This document shows positions 10,995-19,399 of a stretch of DNA of 20,241 nt, piece after piece; positions within the stretch are counted from its first letter, which is position 1; every line of letters begins with the position of its first letter. The DNA is from Poteriospumella lacustris (taxonomy: Eukaryota; Sar; Chrysophyceae; Chromulinales; Dinobryaceae). Below the pieces are notes generated by a model. That model had not been told where the DNA came from and did no database searches. It was given only the letters and a program-made list of their open reading frames with translations. A program made the translations under genes and the position numbers. The stretch covers positions 76,263 to 96,503 of the forward strand of contig SMOI01000017.1 of the NCBI GenBank assembly GCA_008000375.1, in the 5' to 3' direction.

Positions 10995-12134
10995 TTACAA
11001 ACGAGCGCGCTGAGTTCTCTTCACAGTTGCCTGTACAGTTATGACTACAGTTTAGCGGATTGAAAACGACAAATGATTCAAATCATCAGTTCATACCTTG
11101 ATCATTCCATGAGGCTCGTCGATGGGGTAGAAAATGTGAGGAGAACCGGTGTGATCCTTGTTCTTCAAGCCATACTGCTCCAAGTTGAAGGTCATGTTGT
11201 GAATGTTGGGCATGAGGAGAGTGATCTCGTCAATGGACGGGGCAACTTGCAAGCCAGCGCAGGCCATTTGATGCAAAGTTTGTTGAACGGAAGCGCTGTA
11301 CACGCCTTTGTCAGCAGGACCGGCGAAAGTCTTGATCAAAGCAGACTCCACGTCAGAATAGACCTAAATGTTCCAGACACGATTGCTTAGCCAAACGAAT
11401 ATGCAATCCTTGGAAACATGGGAGCAAGTACCTTGTTGAAGTTAACGGATCCGCGAAGAACTTGCTGAGAGTTATAGACCCACTCGCAGTCAGCAGAGGT
11501 TCCAAGCAATCTATCAGTTGCTTCGGGCAACGATGTAAAGCGGCAGCGAGGGAATCCCACGAATCCGCTCTGAGTCGTCTTCATAATGTCGAGAGACTTG
11601 AAGCCAGACTTGACAGAGACAGTGGTGACGGTTCCTCTGTTTCCACCGACAGAGACTTCGGTGAAAGGCATTTGAGGGCCGATTCTCTTGAAAGTGTGCT
11701 TGTGGGGAGCATTCTTGCCTCTGGAATCAGGGACAACGATTCTCTCCCAGGTATCCTTCTTGATCACGATGTTGACCTTGTTGACAATGCTGGGGTAGGT
11801 AGTGACGAAATGCTTGCCCAAAATCAAACCGAACTCCTCAATAGATGAGAACTCGTGCTGATTCGCGACGCAGTACACGGTGTTCTTGCAAGTATCAGTA
11901 GGAACAACCTTGGAGTTGTCGCCTTCAGTGAAGGCAGAGTCCATGTCATTTCCTTCCAAAAGAATTTGGACGTTCAATTGCATGATCTCATGAGTTCCGC
12001 ACTTTCTGCGGGTGACCTTCACCAAGCGAACACTAATGTACGATCGAGTGTTAAGTACATCCAGAATCTTCACAACGACTGCACGCGCCTTACCGTCCTT
12101 TGCCGTGAGTGTTGAAGTCCAATTGAAAAGCCAT
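10995..12134 (-). CDS. Urate oxidase (uricase), peroxisomal, four exons
   Basis: Uricase oxidises urate to 5-hydroxyisourate, producing hydrogen peroxide, in peroxisomal purine breakdown. Exons 12134-12094, 12032-11432, 11363-11097 and 11030-10995 join in phase to give 314 residues, close to the usual 300. Family motifs: HGKGRVRLVKV near the start, GDNSKVVPTDTCKNT (52-65), KTTQSGFVGF (165-174), FTSLPEATDR (179-188), FAGPADKGVYSASVQ (227-241) and LMPNIHNM (263-270). By family knowledge K12, T59 and H269 match the catalytic triad, and F171, R188 and Q241 the substrate-binding residues. The last exon encodes ATVKRTQRARL, ending in the PTS1-like tripeptide ARL. The ATG at 12134 is chosen because splicing its 41-nt exon restores the Gly-Lys motif. 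The usual YGK is HGK here. The enzyme acts alone; its neighbours are unrelated. Confidence 0.95.
11031..11096 (-). other. Uricase intron 3 (66 nt), before the PTS1 exon
   Basis: Donor ATCAAG|GTATGA, acceptor AACTGTACAG. Phase 0 after Lys303. If unspliced, translation reads one Val codon and stops at TGA (11093-11091). Splicing gives MIK-ATVKRTQRARL, matching the conserved TVKR-containing uricase tail. Confidence 0.85.
11364..11431 (-). other. Uricase intron 2 (68 nt)
   Basis: Donor AACAAG|GTACTT, acceptor AACATTTAG. Phase 0 after Lys214. Joins VNFNK to VYSDVESALIKTFAGP, as in the family. The intron contains an in-frame stop. Confidence 0.9.
12033..12093 (-). other. Uricase intron 1 (61 nt)
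   Basis: Donor GGACG|GTAAGG, acceptor TACATTAG. Phase 2, splitting the codon of Arg14. Removing it joins the 41-nt first exon to the main exon and rebuilds GKGRVRLVKV. Confidence 0.9.
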
Positions 12135-12178
12135 TGTAATGAAGTATTACTGATTCTGATTCGAAATGATGAATGTTT

Positions 12179-12184
12179 CACGTG
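12179..12184. promoter_or_regulatory. CACGTG (E-box/G-box) near the uricase start
   Basis: Palindromic CACGTG 45 nt upstream of the uricase ATG. In many eukaryotes this hexamer binds bHLH or bZIP factors. It could instead lie in the 5' UTR. A six-base match is weak evidence alone. Confidence 0.35.
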
Positions 12185-12192
12185 TTGTGAAG

Positions 12193-12198
12193 ATATAT
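12193..12198 (-). promoter_or_regulatory. Possible TATA element for uricase
   Basis: ATATAT about 60 nt upstream of the uricase ATG. A start site 25-30 nt downstream would leave a 5' UTR of about 30 nt, plausible for a compact genome. Sequence match only. Confidence 0.35.
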
Positions 12199-12226
12199 GA
12201 CGGCCCAAGGATCCTCGAACTTCAAA

Positions 12227-12242
12227 GGTTCCACGGTTCCAC
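12227..12242. repeat. Tandem GGTTCCAC octamer in the divergent promoter
   Basis: Two perfect adjacent copies of GGTTCCAC, about 30-45 bp upstream of the uricase TATA-like site. Each holds the GTTCC core that recurs elsewhere in this intergenic region. Candidate factor binding site. Confidence 0.5.
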
Positions 12243-12452
12243 GATATCTTTTCGATAGGTTTGAAGTAGAGGAAATTGCTTGCTTCTTTGGTCGATCGCT
12301 CATCTCTCTTCAACCTCCTGCTCTGCCCCTCAGCACATCACACTGCTGGCTGCTGGCACCCACACACACGTCCGTCGATTGGCCGTTTCGTGCATGATCA
12401 TGATGATGACGAGAAGCGACCGTTTTGAAGTCGTCGAGCTTTCGGACTTTTT

Positions 12453-12471
12453 TACGTTCCATGGGAACGTA
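12453..12471. promoter_or_regulatory. Perfect 8-bp inverted repeat TACGTTCC-ATG-GGAACGTA
   Basis: Two 8-bp arms with a 3-base centre, 119 bp upstream of the coiled-coil ATG and about 320 bp upstream of the uricase ATG. The geometry fits binding by a dimeric transcription factor. It contains the same GTTCC core as the tandem octamer. The factor is unknown. Confidence 0.55.
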
Positions 12472-12589
12472 TGAAAGTCACAATAATTTCTTCGTGGATT
12501 CATGGGTTGTTCCTGTGTTGAAGCTCATGGAATACTCTCATCTGTAAAAGGCTTTAGATTTTATTGTTGTCGCGAGAAAACAACATACT

Positions 12590-13994
12590 ATGGCAAGTCA
12601 GCGTCAGCTATTCATTCCTCTGTTCCTCCAAACAGAATTGGAGAGGCTTGCTGCCGCGGCCGGAGTTGATTACAACATAAGTGATGACTCGGGCGAGTCG
12701 GAGTACTTGTTCTTCATGGACCAATTGACTACAAAAGTTGAAAATTCCAGAGATCAAATCGATGAGCTGCAAGCGAAACTCCAACGTCAAAAGGAAGCTA
12801 GCGAGAATCGAAAAGGGTACTCACACTCCTTGTCCGCAAAAGAGCAAAAGCTTTTAAAGCAAACTGCTGCATTTGAGCATGAGGTTCATGGAGAGATCGA
12901 AAAAGCAGATGAAGGTTTAGGATATGCAGAAAAGATCAATCGTCTGCATCAAAAGTTTCAGAAGGAAAAGGACCAACGAAAAGTTCTTGAATCGTACACT
13001 CAAGCCCAAAATAAGAAAATCAAGGTCCTTGTTGATCACGTTGAAAAACTGATGAAGGCCGTAAAGATCGAATCGAACAAGCGTATTCACCTCATTGACG
13101 AAAATCGTCGCCTTGGTCAAGAGCAAAGTGCTGTCCAATTGAAGGCCGACAAGCAGCAGCGAATAAATACGGTTCAACACAGGTAAGATTGATTAGTTCT
13201 GCTTTTTTTAAATTCTCCTTGTAACCCCATCTTCCTGCTGTAGAACGATACAGGAGCTGCGAGAGGGTAGCAAAGTGCTGGAAGATCAACTTCGATTAAT
13301 GGACGAAAAGTATTTGGAACTGAAGTCTAAATTCGACTTGGCTCGCGAGCAATTCAATCGAAAGTACAAGAAAATGTCTAAGGATAACGATGAAATGAAG
13401 ATCTTTATCCGCATGAATATGGGCGTGAAGGCAACTATGGGCCTATCGGCCAGTTTGGAGCAGCAACATTCCAGGCCCACTTCACCTTTCGAACGAATGC
13501 AGATCTCAGTCCCAGCATCCTCAACAAATAACCTCGGATCCAGTAATCCTTTCAACACACTGGGAAGTTCACAAGGAGGAAATGTGGCGGTAGGTTCTGG
13601 CATGAATCATGTCTTGTCTCGAAAGGTGCAAATGGCGAATAGCAGTGGACCAGCAACGGCGATGTCGTCGTCGTTTATTGTGGGTTTGAACAGTAAGCAC
13701 AATATGTCCTCGCCGGTTGCAGATGCTGTCAATACGATGCAGTATGTGCAAGATGGTATCGATCCTGGTGCATTCCGTCCAATGTCTGCCACTTCGCCAC
13801 TTGTTCGAGACCAACGTTTTGATCAAAGAGATCGTCCTTATTCTGCGGCTGCAACCACCGGTGCACTACCTCACAGTCAAAGCCGGAAAAAGAACAACAA
13901 AGCTCTCAACCATGTCATGGATAAAATCACTCGTCATACTGGGAAAAAGTCAGTGTGGAGTGCGGAGCGACTGTCATCGCTTCTTGAAGGTTAA
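12590..13994 (+). CDS. Coiled-coil protein with basic tail, function unknown
   Basis: Exons 12590-13182 and 13244-13994 join in phase (593 + 751 nt) to give 447 residues. I do not recognise the family. About residues 45-270 are rich in Glu, Lys and Gln with regular Leu/Ile/Val spacing (for example DQIDELQAKLQRQKEA, KIKVLVDHVEKLMKA, DQLRLMDEKYLELKSKF), typical of a long coiled coil. Residues about 285-405 are Ser/Asn/Gly/Pro-rich and probably disordered. The end is basic (SRKKNNKALNHVMDKIT, then RHTGKKSVWSAERLSSLLEG). No membrane segment or signal peptide is visible. The ATG opens the exon after an AT-rich leader and is the first in frame. A cytoskeletal, centrosomal or vesicle-tether role would be typical for such proteins but is only a guess. 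It shares the divergent region with uricase. Confidence 0.85.
13183..13243 (+). other. Intron of the coiled-coil gene (61 nt)
   Basis: Donor CACAG|GTAAGA, acceptor CCTGCTGTAG after a pyrimidine-rich stretch. Phase 2, splitting Arg198. The coiled-coil pattern continues across the junction (NTVQHR-TIQELREGSKVLED), which supports the joint. Confidence 0.9.
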
Positions 13995-14138
13995 CTATTC
14001 TTCAACTGCATATTATGTATACTTTTGTCGTTTTCGTAAAACAAAAAACAATATCAAGGGAAAAGAGATCCAAGAATATGAGGTGCTATGTGTATCCAAC
14101 TTCTCGTTCTTGTTAAGACCTTCTAAAGAGATACGTAC

Positions 14139-14366
14139 ATGTCTCACACGTATCCCGGATCTACGGCTTATTTTTCTTGTGAGCAACAGAGCGGTTTCAC
14201 GCAAAATGCCCGCCGTGCCAAGGGGTGGCACAGCGCTTCCAGCGGTAGTGCAGGTGGACCGGCGATGTGCCAGGCAACAGCGGGCGGACACCGAAGTCGT
14301 CGTTCCAATTCAATGGGTCCAAGTCTTCGGAATGAAAGCCTTGATACGAGCACAAACGATTCGTGA
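14139..14366 (+). CDS. Possible small Ser/Gly-rich protein, 75 residues
   Basis: An ATG-started frame of 75 codons in the gap between the coiled-coil and RRM genes. It coincides with a local GC-rich patch (about 14200-14330) in AT-rich surroundings, as exons here often do. The product is rich in Ser, Gly, Asn and Arg (for example HSASSGSAGGPAMC, HRSRRSNSMGPSLRNESLD), hydrophilic, with no signal peptide or known motif. It could be a short gene, an upstream reading frame in the RRM leader, or chance. A join to the coiled-coil gene was tested by eye: the good acceptor at 14191 (TTCTTGTGAGCAACAG) is not in phase with a credible donor. Low confidence. Confidence 0.35.
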   Translation: MSHTYPGSTAYFSCEQQSGFTQNARRAKGWHSASSGSAGGPAMCQATAGGHRSRRSNSMGPSLRNESLDTSTNDS

Positions 14367-14460
14367 CCTTCTATGATCTATCTATCAGTCATTTACGTGT
14401 TATCAACAGTTCGACTTTGTGAGGAAAGACCTCGTCCTTATTTAAATTTGGTCTAAGAAA

Positions 14461-16342
14461 ATGTCAACTTCAGAGGTTCAGACCATCGACGGTCCAACCA
14501 GCGAGGAGAACTCTTCTACTCTTTTCGTTGGTGACCTTTCGTACTTTTGTGATGAAGCTGATCTTACCAAAGTCTTCGGAAACTATGGCACAGTGGTGGC
14601 GGCACAATTGAAGAAGGGTCGCTCCGGCGACAGTTTAATGCATGGGTTTGTTGAAATGTCGAATCACGATCAAGCGGAAGCATCAAGAGCAGCTTTGTCT
14701 GACACGAAGTTTATGGGTCGAAGGATGAGGTAAGCGGGTGTCTTAGTCGTCTTTCTGCTGGCATTCAATCATTCTTTCGCTCTCTCTTAGAGTAAATTGG
14801 GCTTATACTGCTATCGTTCCACGCAAGCGAGACGGATGGGTCCAAGTTCATGTCAGCTTTGTAACAAGAGACCTTAATCTCGCCATCAATGAAGAAGTTC
14901 TGGATTCTATCTTTTCAGCGTTTGGTGAGGTTGCGGATATCACCATCAAACGATACGTTCGAGATATGGATTCCCAAGTCCAGAGTGGCTACGGATTTGT
15001 CTTCTTCTTGAGCTCTGAAGCTGCCTCCTCAGCCGTGAAGAAGATTCGTAAGATTCTTATTCAAGGTGTCACCTACGACAGTAGTCTGAGCTATCGCTCT
15101 GAAAAGGAGCTCATGGCCAAAGGAGAAACATCGCCCAAACCCACGGAGCACAAAGTTCACAGCAGTAGTAATCAATCATCCCCTCGGGCGGATGCAAGCC
15201 AAACAAACAGACCACCTCACCATGTACCAGTTTATCAATATGATCAAGATCCAATGCGTTCAGCTGGAAATTTCGTTCCAGCAACGATACCTATCTCACC
15301 TTCCGGCACTTCGATGAACACTTCTCCTGTCCCGACTGGCTTTGGAAACCCATCAGGCAATTCGTCTCTCCCCGCCGGGTATTATACTGTTGGCCGCCAA
15401 TCCCCTGTATTTTTATCGGTCTCTATTCCTCCTCAACAGTATAACAACGTTCCGCATCCGAATTCTCCTTCGACGGCGTTTCAAGTGGCCAATTCCCAAC
15501 GATCTGGGCCGTATGCAACCGCCCCTGGATATACTTTTCCTCCCATGCAACCAATGACAACGACCGATATGCCTCTGATGCATTTACCTCCTCAGCAATA
15601 TCCCAACTACGCGCCCTACCCGATGATGGCTCATCAACAGTCCCTTCCTATGCCGATGAACTCTCCACCAGGGTCGTATGTGCCACAGTACTATGTAACA
15701 ACGCCGGCTTACGCAACAGACCCCAACACAGGATACAGCACTTCGTATGCCAATCCTATGAACGCCCCTCCTCCGTCACCCAGTGTGACGATTCCACATC
15801 ATATGCCCCCCTCGCCTATTCTTGTCCAGCAACAGCCACTTCACTTGCATATTCCGTCCTCCGGGTCGGATAGTCCATCGATGATGCGAAGTGTACATTC
15901 TTCTTCCGGTTCCCCGATCCCCTCCCCTATGAATCAAAATGGCCCCACTCCATCGAACTCTGGAAGCTCCGGTAGCAGTCATGGAACGCCGAAGTATGGT
16001 CGATCGAAGAATGCGTTTTTCAATTCAGATCTCCAAGTGCCACCCAATAACCGTATGAATCCATCGCCCCGAAATTCGATGACGTCAACACCAACCTCTG
16101 TGTATTCACGGCCCCCGTTTCCAACGAGACGCAGTAATTCTGGTGAGAAGCAGTCGCCAAGAACGTCGTCCTCGGATCAGATGTTGACGCCGCATGTGCA
16201 TGCGGTCTTGAGTCACAGTCATTCGCAGGATGATGCGGTGGAGCGTTTGACGGTCGGAATTGGGGCTCTTGGTCAGCCAATTGCTTCCCCAAAGCAACAA
16301 GATCCCGCGTCCACGTCGTTTCAGTCCAATGTGGCGCGCTGA
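14461..16342 (+). CDS. Tandem-RRM RNA-binding protein with long prion-like tail
   Basis: Exons 14461-14729 and 14791-16342 join in phase to give 606 residues. RRM1 (about 20-93) has RNP2 LFVGDLS (21-27) and an RNP1-like HGFVEM (61-66), and ends GRRMRVNWA, a motif seen after RRMs of the TIA-1/Nam8 type. RRM2 (about 107-185) has RNP2 VHVSFV (109-114) and RNP1 SGYGFVFF (155-162). From about residue 200 the protein is low complexity, rich in Pro, Ser, Asn, Gln, Met, Tyr and Thr, with many Ser-Pro pairs and charge-poor stretches. This composition is known in RNA granule proteins. Likely role: binding U- or AU-rich RNA to control splicing, stability or translation; the target is not shown. The first ATG of the frame follows AATTTGGTCTAAGAAA. 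The 3' UTR is probably long. Confidence 0.92.
14730..14790 (+). other. Intron of the RRM gene (61 nt)
   Basis: Donor GATGAG|GTAAGC, acceptor CTCTCTCTTAG after a pyrimidine tract. Phase 2, splitting Arg90 at the end of RRM1. Removing it rebuilds GRRMRVNWAYT. Confidence 0.92.
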
Positions 16343-16708
16343 TTCTGAGTATCTTCTGGGATAAATAGCCTTTTCATAGCTATTGTGTTTCGAACGTATC
16401 ATTTTACGTATTGCGGTTGAGATTCCGCATTCAGCGTCGATGTATTTGTTTCCTTCGCGTCTTCGATTCCAGCTGATCTCAACAACTTACGTTATCCGGT
16501 TTCTTCGTGTGGTTGTCTCTACTGGTTGATCCTATTTGTTCTGAATCTCTCTTTCTTCTTCGTCGGGGAAGAACCACTTTCTTCATTGCTGCTGGACAAC
16601 GAAGGACTCTTTGCGTTCTTCGAAAACAAAACAATGCATACAGGTGTCACATCCTGCTTCAATCCGCATTCAGTTTCTCAACAGTTGTCTTTGATTTTCT
16701 CGTTGACT

Positions 16709-16726
16709 CTCTCGCTCTCGCTCTCG
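16709..16726. repeat. (CTCTCG)3 short tandem repeat
   Basis: Three perfect CTCTCG units, flanked by further CT-rich sequence, in the presumed 3' UTR of the RRM gene. On the RNA it would be a pyrimidine-only run broken by single G residues. Confidence 0.7.
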
Positions 16727-17201
16727 CTGTCTTTTTTCTTTCTCTTTAGCTCTTCGCACTGCTTCTGGCTTTTTTTGTTTCGTCTCTCGTGTGTTTGCGT
16801 GTGCGTAAAGGGTGTTGCTTTGCTCATTGTCTCACCACGCGTGTCAATTGGAATGCTATTGACTTCCTTTCGTCCTCTGCCATTGCCCACTCACTTCTTT
16901 GCACCACCTTTGTTCACTTCTTCCTCTGCTGGTCTGGAGTGATGATTTTTCGCATTGTTTATCCTGTTTCACATCTGGCTGTAACGTCATGGCCCTCGTC
17001 GGTTGGATGCATCGGTGGATGGATATCATGGTTGTGTGAGAGAGACACGGGTGTCTTCTACTCTCGCGACGATTCCTGTTTTCTTTTGTTTTTATAATTT
17101 CTTTGTATATTCGGTTGTTGTTTAATCCGACGTCGTTTATTTCGTCCCCTTTCTTCTCGGTTTTTGGTCCCAATCCTATTTCGCATTATATATGTTCGAT
17201 C

Positions 17202-17207
17202 AATAAA
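17202..17207 (+). terminator. Candidate poly(A) signal for the RRM gene
   Basis: AATAAA 860 nt after the RRM stop, with a GT-rich element (TGGTTGTGTTTG) about 25 nt downstream, the usual cleavage-signal arrangement. It would give a 3' UTR of roughly 0.88 kb. Confidence 0.5.
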
Positions 17208-17825
17208 GACTTGAAACAGAGAACTCGACTGGTTGTGTTTGATGAAAGCATTATGGTGGAGCCGTCTCCGTCACAAAACAAAAGAAGAAGTTAAAGAAGG
17301 ACGGGGACCTCTTGTTTCAACGCTTTATTCCATTTTCGAGCATACAAACTATCACCCATCTCTTGTCTCGGCGTCGTCTCTTGCCGCCTCTCGTCCTGCC
17401 ACTCTCTCGTTCCTCTCACTTTCGTGCCCTCTTGAATCTCTCTTGAAGTTTCTACGCTCTCGAATCTCTCTTTTCTCTGCACTCTTCCTCCAGTCGCTGT
17501 TAAACGTTTCTCTTTAACTCTCTCCCTTCTATTGTTGTTGTGTATGGTCTCCTTTGCATTGCATGCATCCTCACCACATTTAACGGTCTCAATCGTCCAT
17601 CATTGTGACTGGTCGTTCGTTGTTTGTGCCTCTCCTTCATCTACTGCTTCTGCATACATTAACTTCCTTTGCCATTCCTTTTCTCTCGTCCATGCTCATT
17701 CTAACAACAATTGTTCTCTCATTTATTTGTTGGAATGGCGTCGATCTCTATGCTTTTTTGAGGCCACCTTTCTTCTTCAATCCGAATTGTTATATGCTCT
17801 CTCCGTTATTATTCGTTACCATCCG

Positions 17826-17831
17826 AATAAA
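17826..17831 (+). terminator. Second AATAAA, possible distal poly(A) signal
   Basis: AATAAA about 620 nt beyond the first signal. If used it would extend the RRM 3' UTR to about 1.5 kb. No clear GT-rich element follows, so it is weaker than the proximal signal. Confidence 0.3.
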
Positions 17832-19375
17832 GTCCCCCTCTCGCATCCAACTATGTACTTTCTCACGTACTCGCATGTACGTCTCTATCCTGCTCACATA
17901 GGTCGGACTCTCGACAATTATTAACCCCATCAAAAAAAACGATAAAAAGGAAAATCTTCTTGGTCATCTGTATTTCTGCCTCTGTTGTTGCTTCTTTTCC
18001 GTTGTTGGTCTTCCTTCTGTGGTTTGAAAACTATATCGAAGCTTCGCGTTGAAATGTTTTTTCTTTCATTCGATGCTGCATTTGTTCGAAACCCTCTACC
18101 CGGTCGCTTACGTAATCGATGTGGCTATCAGTGGCTTCGCGGAGCTTCAATACTGTTGTTATGTCGGTGCCTCTATTCGTTGTCCTCTTTATCCACTCTC
18201 CTTCGCGGCTTCGAGAGCATCGTTGGCTGTCGAAGTTTTGTGGCACTTGGTTGGTCTCTCATATTCATTTATGGTAATGTGCCTCGCGATGGACTTTTCC
18301 TGCGTGTGTACTATTCGCACTATTCCTTCGTTGCTTCTTCGATTTGAGACTTGTTGGCTGTGGCCTTTCGTTGTGCTATTTTGATGCGAGGGCTAGTCCC
18401 TGCACCCTAAATTTCTTCTGCTCTGGCGAACACTTCTTATTCGTTGTTCTCGCTCCTTTGTTACATGCATTTTGAAGGTCTTCGTGACATCAGCATCGTT
18501 ATGTTCGCGTCATGCGTCCATCCAGTGAGCAGAATTTGATTTGTTATCCAATCTGAACGCCTGAACAAAATACATCGAAATTGCAAAGTTTCTGTCGAAA
18601 CTTCAGTGCACCATACCATCCCCTCATCGTCGATAATGGAGGTTGGGCGAATTCTCCTCTGTAGAAATAGTGGTAGTAGTGCCTGCGTGTTGTTGTTTGG
18701 TAGTGGTCCTTCGTCGTAGTAGTGATATCCAAGATTGTTCTTTGCTGGGAGTGTGCAATGTCCTGTCTTTCTCTCATTAGTTCTGTTTTTGTTTTGTATG
18801 TTTCTTTTGCGGGATGTATCGATCGTGACGGTTGCAGGGTGCGCCGTCGCAGTTGCATGTGGATTCTCTCTTCGTCGTCGGACGGGCGATTGATCATGCA
18901 TGCGCTCTTACATCTTCCTCAAATTATTCCACTCCCACTCCTCCTCCTTCCTCGTCGAGGTTGAAGGAAATCCTTCGTTTTCTCACTCTGCCTCTTTTGA
19001 TATCCGTTGTGCAAGGGACTGTGTTCTTTGTTCAAGGGACCACCACGATGGGGGATTAAGATCGAGGGATTTCCATCGACCGTTTGATGATGAGGGCCTC
19101 TTCTTTCAATGGTTGTCAAATGGTACTCCTTTGAGTCGAAGTACTGCTTCTTCGTTGTGGTTAACCTTTCTGACTTAGGCCAGAACGGTGACAGGATCGT
19201 TATTCGTTGCCTCTTTCTAGTTACCAACTTCTCTATACAGTATAGCATTGCTCGATTACCAGAACATTTGCTTTAGTTCGGTTTTTTTCTGCATCTTTGA
19301 TATTACGATGAAGCGACGTTGCTTGCCCTCTGGACTCGAGAAAATGAGCATATGTTTCCCCATTGATACTAGTCG

Positions 19376-19399
19376 TGCCCTGCCACATATGCAGGGGCA
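19376..19399. other. Compact hairpin with CACATAT loop
   Basis: Arms TGCCCTGC (19376-19383) and GCAGGGGCA (19391-19399) pair over eight bases with one bulged G and a seven-base loop. It is GC-rich within AT-rich DNA. No known RNA family was recognised. Confidence 0.4.

Larger units (their letters stand above)
12135..12589. promoter_or_regulatory. Divergent intergenic region, uricase (left) and coiled-coil gene (right)
   Basis: 455 bp between two ATGs on opposite strands, so both promoters must lie here or overlap. No coding exon was seen. It holds a TATA-like site and a CACGTG box near the uricase ATG, a tandem octamer, a perfect inverted repeat and five GTTCC/GGAAC sites, listed separately. 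The GTTCC sites span about 12228-12513. Confidence 0.75.

Noticed and set aside
14438-14449. TATTTAAATT resembling a TATA box for the RRM gene.
   Set aside because: Only about 12 nt before the ATG, so a start site 25-30 nt downstream would fall inside the coding region. More likely part of the AT-rich leader.
18080-18100. TGTTCGAAACCC resembling a tRNA B box.
   Set aside because: No A box at the right distance and no acceptor-stem pairing around it.
17532-18384. Leu/Phe/Cys/Ser-rich plus-strand frames resembling membrane proteins (17532-17924, 18049-18384).
   Set aside because: Hydrophobic composition follows directly from T-rich DNA, since TTN and TCN codons dominate. Overlapping frames look alike and none shows organised helix spacing.
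18461-18901. 146-codon ATG-started frame on the minus strand, the longest in the right-hand region.
   Set aside because: No recognisable family, frequent CTA and ATA codons unlike the clear genes here, and no splice-linked partner. One frame of this length in 3.6 kb can arise by chance. Worth a database search but not supported as a gene.
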